Source: Kutzneria sp035492655 (GTDB taxonomy: Bacteria > Actinomycetota > Actinomycetes > Mycobacteriales > Pseudonocardiaceae). From it: a stretch of 10,234 nucleotides of DNA. The stretch lies in assembly GCA_035492655.1 (NCBI GenBank), contig DATJJB010000494.1:1-10234 (forward strand), read 5' to 3'. This document shows positions 7,238 through 10,234 of the stretch, in pieces. The notes under the pieces are model-generated. The model ran no database searches. It saw only the letters and a list, made by a program, of their open reading frames with translations, and was not told the DNA's origin. How positions within the stretch are numbered: position 1 is the first letter of the stretch; each line of letters begins with the position of its first letter. The position numbers were made by a program, and so were the translations under genes.

Positions 7238-7351
7238 CGCAACCTTCGACGAGAAGGCCCTCGCGAAGATCACCTGCGCCACGCGGACAGCAATGATCTC
7301 AAGGAGAAGCACTGCCGCCTTCGCGACGACAACAGCAAGGAAGTCGGCCAT
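7226..7351 (-). CDS. 41-residue small hydrophobic/amphipathic protein
   Basis: A short minus-strand ORF not recognised as any named family. It starts at ATG 7351, seven bases after AGAGGA (7359-7364), one of the better Shine-Dalgarno sites in the window, and ends with TAG at 7226-7228. The product starts MADFLAVVVAKAAVLLLE and continues IIAVRVAQVIFARAF, so residues 3-33 form one long hydrophobic or amphipathic helix with Lys11, Glu18, Arg23 and Arg31 spaced along it. It ends in a short polar tail. It may sit at or in the membrane. It lies alone between the P-type ATPase and the DUF1232 gene. I have an impression that similar small proteins occur in other actinomycetes, but this is unverified. 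The case rests on the ribosome binding site, protein character and gap position. Confidence 0.55.
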   Translation of the reverse strand: MADFLAVVVAKAAVLLLEIIAVRVAQVIFARAFSSKVAMAG

Positions 7352-7457
7352 CGAATTTTCCTCTCATACATCCGATCCGTCAGGTCAAATGTCTGAAGAA
7401 TAGGATGCCCTGCTGTACTGGCGTGGCGTCGCAGCTTGCCAGCAGGTTAAGAGAAGG
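7352..7457. other. Intergenic leader between the ATPase and the small ORF
   Basis: This 106-base stretch is richer in A/T than its surroundings. On the minus strand it holds TTGACC (7380-7385), a good -35-like hexamer. The only -10-like box after it, TATGAG, is 14 bases away, too close for a normal promoter. It also holds the hairpin just after the ATPase stop. No ORF with its own support was found on either strand. Confidence 0.35.
7410..7445 (-). terminator. Weak hairpin after the P-type ATPase
   Basis: CTGCTG (7410-7415) and CAGCAG (7440-7445) are inverted copies, with CTGGC/GCCAG as an alternative inner pairing. It lies 13 bases past the ATPase stop in the direction of transcription. The loop is long (about 24 bases) and there is no U-tract, so terminator function is tentative. 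Confidence 0.3.
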
Positions 7458-10234
7458 TTATCCGGCGGCCTCGATCTCGCGCCTGTCCGCCGGGCGCGGC
7501 GACCGCCTGGCCAGGCTGACCAGAGCGGCCGTCACCGACGTGCCGACGGCGATGGCCCAACCGTGCGGCCACAGGGGGCGAGAGCCGAAGAAGTGGCTGA
7601 CCCCCGGTGTCTGCACGATCGCCGCCAGCGCGGCGAACGACAGGACGCTGGCCGCGAGCACGAGCCGGTCCCGGCGGCCGGCCGCGAGTGTCTGGCCGAG
7701 TTGCGCGCCCACCAGCGCGACCAGCGCCACCGTGTTGGCCTGGTTGCGGGTGCCGGTGAAGCGGCCGAGCAGCCACGCCGCACTGGTGGCCGCCGTGGTG
7801 ATGGTGGCGCGCCGGTAGATGTCGCGGGTGAGCGACGGTCCCAGCGAGGCGTCCGGCCCCTCCGCGAGCAGCACCTCGGCGGTGACGCCGGGCGGAGGTC
7901 GGACGGCGATCGCCATGGCGGGCAACACGTCCGTCAGCACGTTGATCAACAGTAGCTGGCGGGCGTTGAGCGTCTCCGCCGCGCTGATCAGGCCGGTGCC
8001 GACGGTGAAGGCGATCTCGCTGAGGTTGCCCCCGAGCGGAATGGCCACCGCGTCGCGGACCGACGCCCACATCGCGCGGCCCTCGACGATGGCGGCCGTG
8101 ATCGTCTCGATCCGGTCGTCGGTGATCACGACGTCCGCGGCGTGCCGCGCCGCCGGCGTGGCGTTGCGGCCCAGTGCCATGCCGACATCGGCCAACCGGA
8201 TGGCCGGTGCGTCGTTCGCCCCGTCACCGGTGACGGCGACGACCCGGCCCGCGGTGCGCAGCACCCGGACGATGCGGGCCTTCTGGGCCGGGGTCACCCT
8301 GGCGAACACGGCGATGTTCGGCAGCTGGCGGGCGAGTTCCTCGTCGTCAACGGCGTCCAGTTCCACGCCGGTCATGATCCGATCGCCGTTGACCACGTTG
8401 AGTTCCGTCCCGATGGCCTCCGCGGTGCCGGGGTGGTCGCCGGTGATCATGACCACCCGCACGCCCGCCTGCCGCAGCTGCCCGACCGCGTGCACGGCGG
8501 TCGGCCGGACCGGATCCGCCAGTGCGAGCAGACCGACCAGGCACAGGCCGCGCACCCGGTCGTCGTCGAGTCCGTCGCTGCCCGATGCGGCGTGTTCGGC
8601 AACGGCGAGCACCCGGTACCCGCGGCTGGCCAGCCGCGTCACCTCCTGGCTGAACCGCCGATGGGCCTCGTCGTCGAATGGCCGCATCCCGTCGCCGTCC
8701 TCGGGGTGGCGCCAGTGGCCGCACCGTGCGAACACGATCTCCGGCGCACCCTTGACGCTGACGAGCAGTCCCCGCTCGCCGTGCCCCAGGACGGCGTGGA
8801 ATCCCCGCGCCGGCTCGAACGGCATCGAGTCGACCAGTTCCCAGCCGGCAGCTCCCTCGGTCGTGCCCACCCCGGCGCCGATCGCGCCGTCGACGACCGC
8901 GCGGTCGGTGGGATGCGCGAGCGGCCGGTTCTCGTCGGGCGCCGGACTGGCGCGCAGGGCGGCGCCGACCACTCGGCGCAGCGCCGGCGTGAGGTCGTCC
9001 GCCGGACGGTCGGCGAACCCGTCGCTGACGCGGTGCAGTCGGATCCGTCCCTCGGTGAGCGTCCCGGTCTTGTCGAAGCACAGCACGTCGACTCGGCCGA
9101 GAGCCTCCATTGTGGACGGATTGCGCACGAGGGCGCCGTGCCGCGAGAGCCGACGGGCGGCGGCGAGTTGCGCGACGGTGGCCACGAAGGGCAGTCCCTC
9201 CGGCACTGCCGCCACCGCCAGACTCACGGCCCGTCCCAGCGCGTGGGCGATGGGACGGCCACGCAGCACGTCGATGCCCAACAGCGTCACGCCGGCGCCG
9301 ACGGAGATCGGCAGTGCCAGTCGCACCAGCGAGTTCAGCCTGGTGTGCACGCCACCGGACCGTGGGCCGCCGCCCATCAGGGTGGTCCGGCCGATCTCGG
9401 TGTCCGTGCCGACGGCGGTGACGACCGCGACTGCCGAGCCGGCCGCGACAACCGTTCCCTGGTAGAGCATGCAGTGCCGGTCCGCGATCACCCGGGCCGG
9501 TGCGACGTCGGAGGTCTTGCCGACCACCTGGGACTCGCCGGTCAGGCTCGACTCGTCGACCTCCAGGTCCCGCGCGACCAGCAGTCGGCAGTCGGCGGGC
9601 ACGGCGTCACCCGCGTCGAGCTCGACCACGTCGCCCACCACGAGCTGGTCCGCCGACTGCTCCACCCGCTGCTCGCCCCGCCGCAGCCGGGTCCGCATTG
9701 CCACGGCTTCGGTCAGCCGGTGCAGCGCGCGGTCGGCCCCCAGTCGCTGGGTGCCGCCCACGAGCGCGTTCAGCCCCAACACTCCCACGATCAGGATCGT
9801 GTCGATCCCCGACCCGACGGTCCAGGACAGTCCCGCGCTGCCGGCGAGCACCGGCGTCACCGGGTTGTCCAGCTCCTCCGCGAACGTCTCGACGACACTT
9901 CCGTTCCGCTGCACCGCCTCCTGGTCCGGCCGGCCCTGTCGACGCCGCGCGGCCTCCTCGGCGTCGAGCCCGTCGGGTGACGTCCCGAGCCGGTCGAGCA
10001 CGACATTCGGCGGCATGGCGTGCCACGGGGTGCGAGTCACCGGCACGGGTGCGGGCATGCGCATCGGCCGGGTGCCCCACCACGTGCCGGCGGCCAGCGC
10101 CAGCAGCGCCGCGACCTGGACCGGAACCTGAGCACGGAGGGGTGCGCTGCGCGCCGGTCCCAGCACCGAGAGAACACTGCCGGCGGTCGCACCCGCGATG
10201 GCCATCTGGGCGCTGCGCCGACTGGCCTTTCGCG
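7458..10234 (-). CDS. P2-type cation-transporting ATPase, large CtpI/CtpH-like (N-terminus beyond window)
   Basis: About 925 codons of a membrane cation pump are visible, and the frame stays open to the right edge. Numbering from an internal Met at 10205, the order is: cation ATPase N-terminal domain (about 66-115), actuator domain with SLTGES at 220-225, TM4 with PEGLP at 335-339, the phosphorylation site DKTGTLTEG with Asp378, the nucleotide-binding KGAPE at 485-489, the hinge TGDH at 588-591, TGDGANDAP at 659-667, and six C-terminal membrane segments. Residues matching the SERCA calcium sites are present: Glu336 (TM4), Asn727 and Glu730 (TM5), Asn755, Thr758 and Asp759 (TM6). This points to Ca2+ or another divalent cation. 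Residues before about 60 (basic, then hydrophobic) suggest a longer N-terminal region, as in the roughly 1500-residue mycobacterial CtpH/CtpI type. Met 10205 is probably not the true start. Confidence 0.92.
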   Translation of the reverse strand, partial: RKASRRSAQMAIAGATAGSVLSVLGPARSAPLRAQVPVQVAALLALAAGTWWGTRPMRMPAPVPVTRTPWHAMPPNVVLDRLGTSPDGLDAEEAARRRQGRPDQEAVQRNGSVVETFAEELDNPVTPVLAGSAGLSWTVGSGIDTILIVGVLGLNALVGGTQRLGADRALHRLTEAVAMRTRLRRGEQRVEQSADQLVVGDVVELDAGDAVPADCRLLVARDLEVDESSLTGESQVVGKTSDVAPARVIADRHCMLYQGTVVAAGSAVAVVTAVGTDTEIGRTTLMGGGPRSGGVHTRLNSLVRLALPISVGAGVTLLGIDVLRGRPIAHALGRAVSLAVAAVPEGLPFVATVAQLAAARRLSRHGALVRNPSTMEALGRVDVLCFDKTGTLTEGRIRLHRVSDGFADRPADDLTPALRRVVGAALRASPAPDENRPLAHPTDRAVVDGAIGAGVGTTEGAAGWELVDSMPFEPARGFHAVLGHGERGLLVSVKGAPEIVFARCGHWRHPEDGDGMRPFDDEAHRRFSQEVTRLASRGYRVLAVAEHAASGSDGLDDDRVRGLCLVGLLALADPVRPTAVHAVGQLRQAGVRVVMITGDHPGTAEAIGTELNVVNGDRIMTGVELDAVDDEELARQLPNIAVFARVTPAQKARIVRVLRTAGRVVAVTGDGANDAPAIRLADVGMALGRNATPAARHAADVVITDDRIETITAAIVEGRAMWASVRDAVAIPLGGNLSEIAFTVGTGLISAAETLNARQLLLINVLTDVLPAMAIAVRPPPGVTAEVLLAEGPDASLGPSLTRDIYRRATITTAATSAAWLLGRFTGTRNQANTVALVALVGAQLGQTLAAGRRDRLVLAASVLSFAALAAIVQTPGVSHFFGSRPLWPHGWAIAVGTSVTAALVSLARRSPRPADRREIEAAG

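Noticed and set aside
7187..7396. 69-codon plus-strand ORF
   Set aside because: It is polar and irregular with no ribosome binding site, and the opposite strand holds a better small ORF with a strong one.
7819..9980. Two long plus-strand open frames (548 and 612 codons)
   Set aside because: They lie antisense to the P-type ATPase, have low-complexity composition, and show no domain; they are a by-product of GC-rich codon bias.

Overview
The window is GC-rich DNA with strongly G/C-biased third codon positions, GTG starts, leaderless-type promoters and a resuscitation-promoting-factor-like enzyme. It therefore comes from an actinomycete. The style of the genes and a dispersed-type hairpin near 1795 suggest Pseudonocardiales, but the genus cannot be fixed from sequence alone.

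Left part (1-3930), housekeeping-like genes. A PAS-domain sensor protein runs off the left edge on the minus strand. It is preceded in the same direction by a small four-cysteine zinc-ribbon protein. Divergent from these is a glycerophosphodiester phosphodiesterase. Its end faces a secreted Rpf-like peptidoglycan hydrolase on the minus strand, and a long imperfect hairpin lies between the two stops. The hydrolase and a UMF1/Atg22-type MFS transporter then diverge from about 110 bp of promoter DNA.

Middle part (3931-6574), accessory hydrogenase cluster. A control region carries a Crp-like half-perfect site and a 12-bp palindrome. It precedes four tightly overlapping plus-strand genes: a GmhA-like SIS protein, a divergent HypC-type chaperone, a second SIS protein, and the small subunit of a group 1h (high-affinity, oxygen-insensitive type) [NiFe] hydrogenase. 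The first three junctions are ATGA or GTGA overlaps, so translation is probably coupled. The small-subunit reading frame is broken by one extra C in the run 6092-6094. The large-subunit gene that normally follows is absent: 20-odd bases after the small subunit the strand of coding changes. The cluster is therefore a split or decaying hydrogenase locus, unless the indel is a sequencing error and the large subunit lies elsewhere. The two SIS proteins have lost complementary parts of the GmhA active site, which is the most interesting protein-level signal here.

Right part (6597-10234), minus strand. A DUF1232/YkvA-type membrane protein is preceded by a 41-residue small ORF with a good Shine-Dalgarno. 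Upstream of that is a large P2-type cation ATPase whose N-terminus lies beyond the right edge. This ATPase has the residues that bind calcium in SERCA pumps. No rRNA, tRNA, CRISPR array, transposase or attachment site was recognised.
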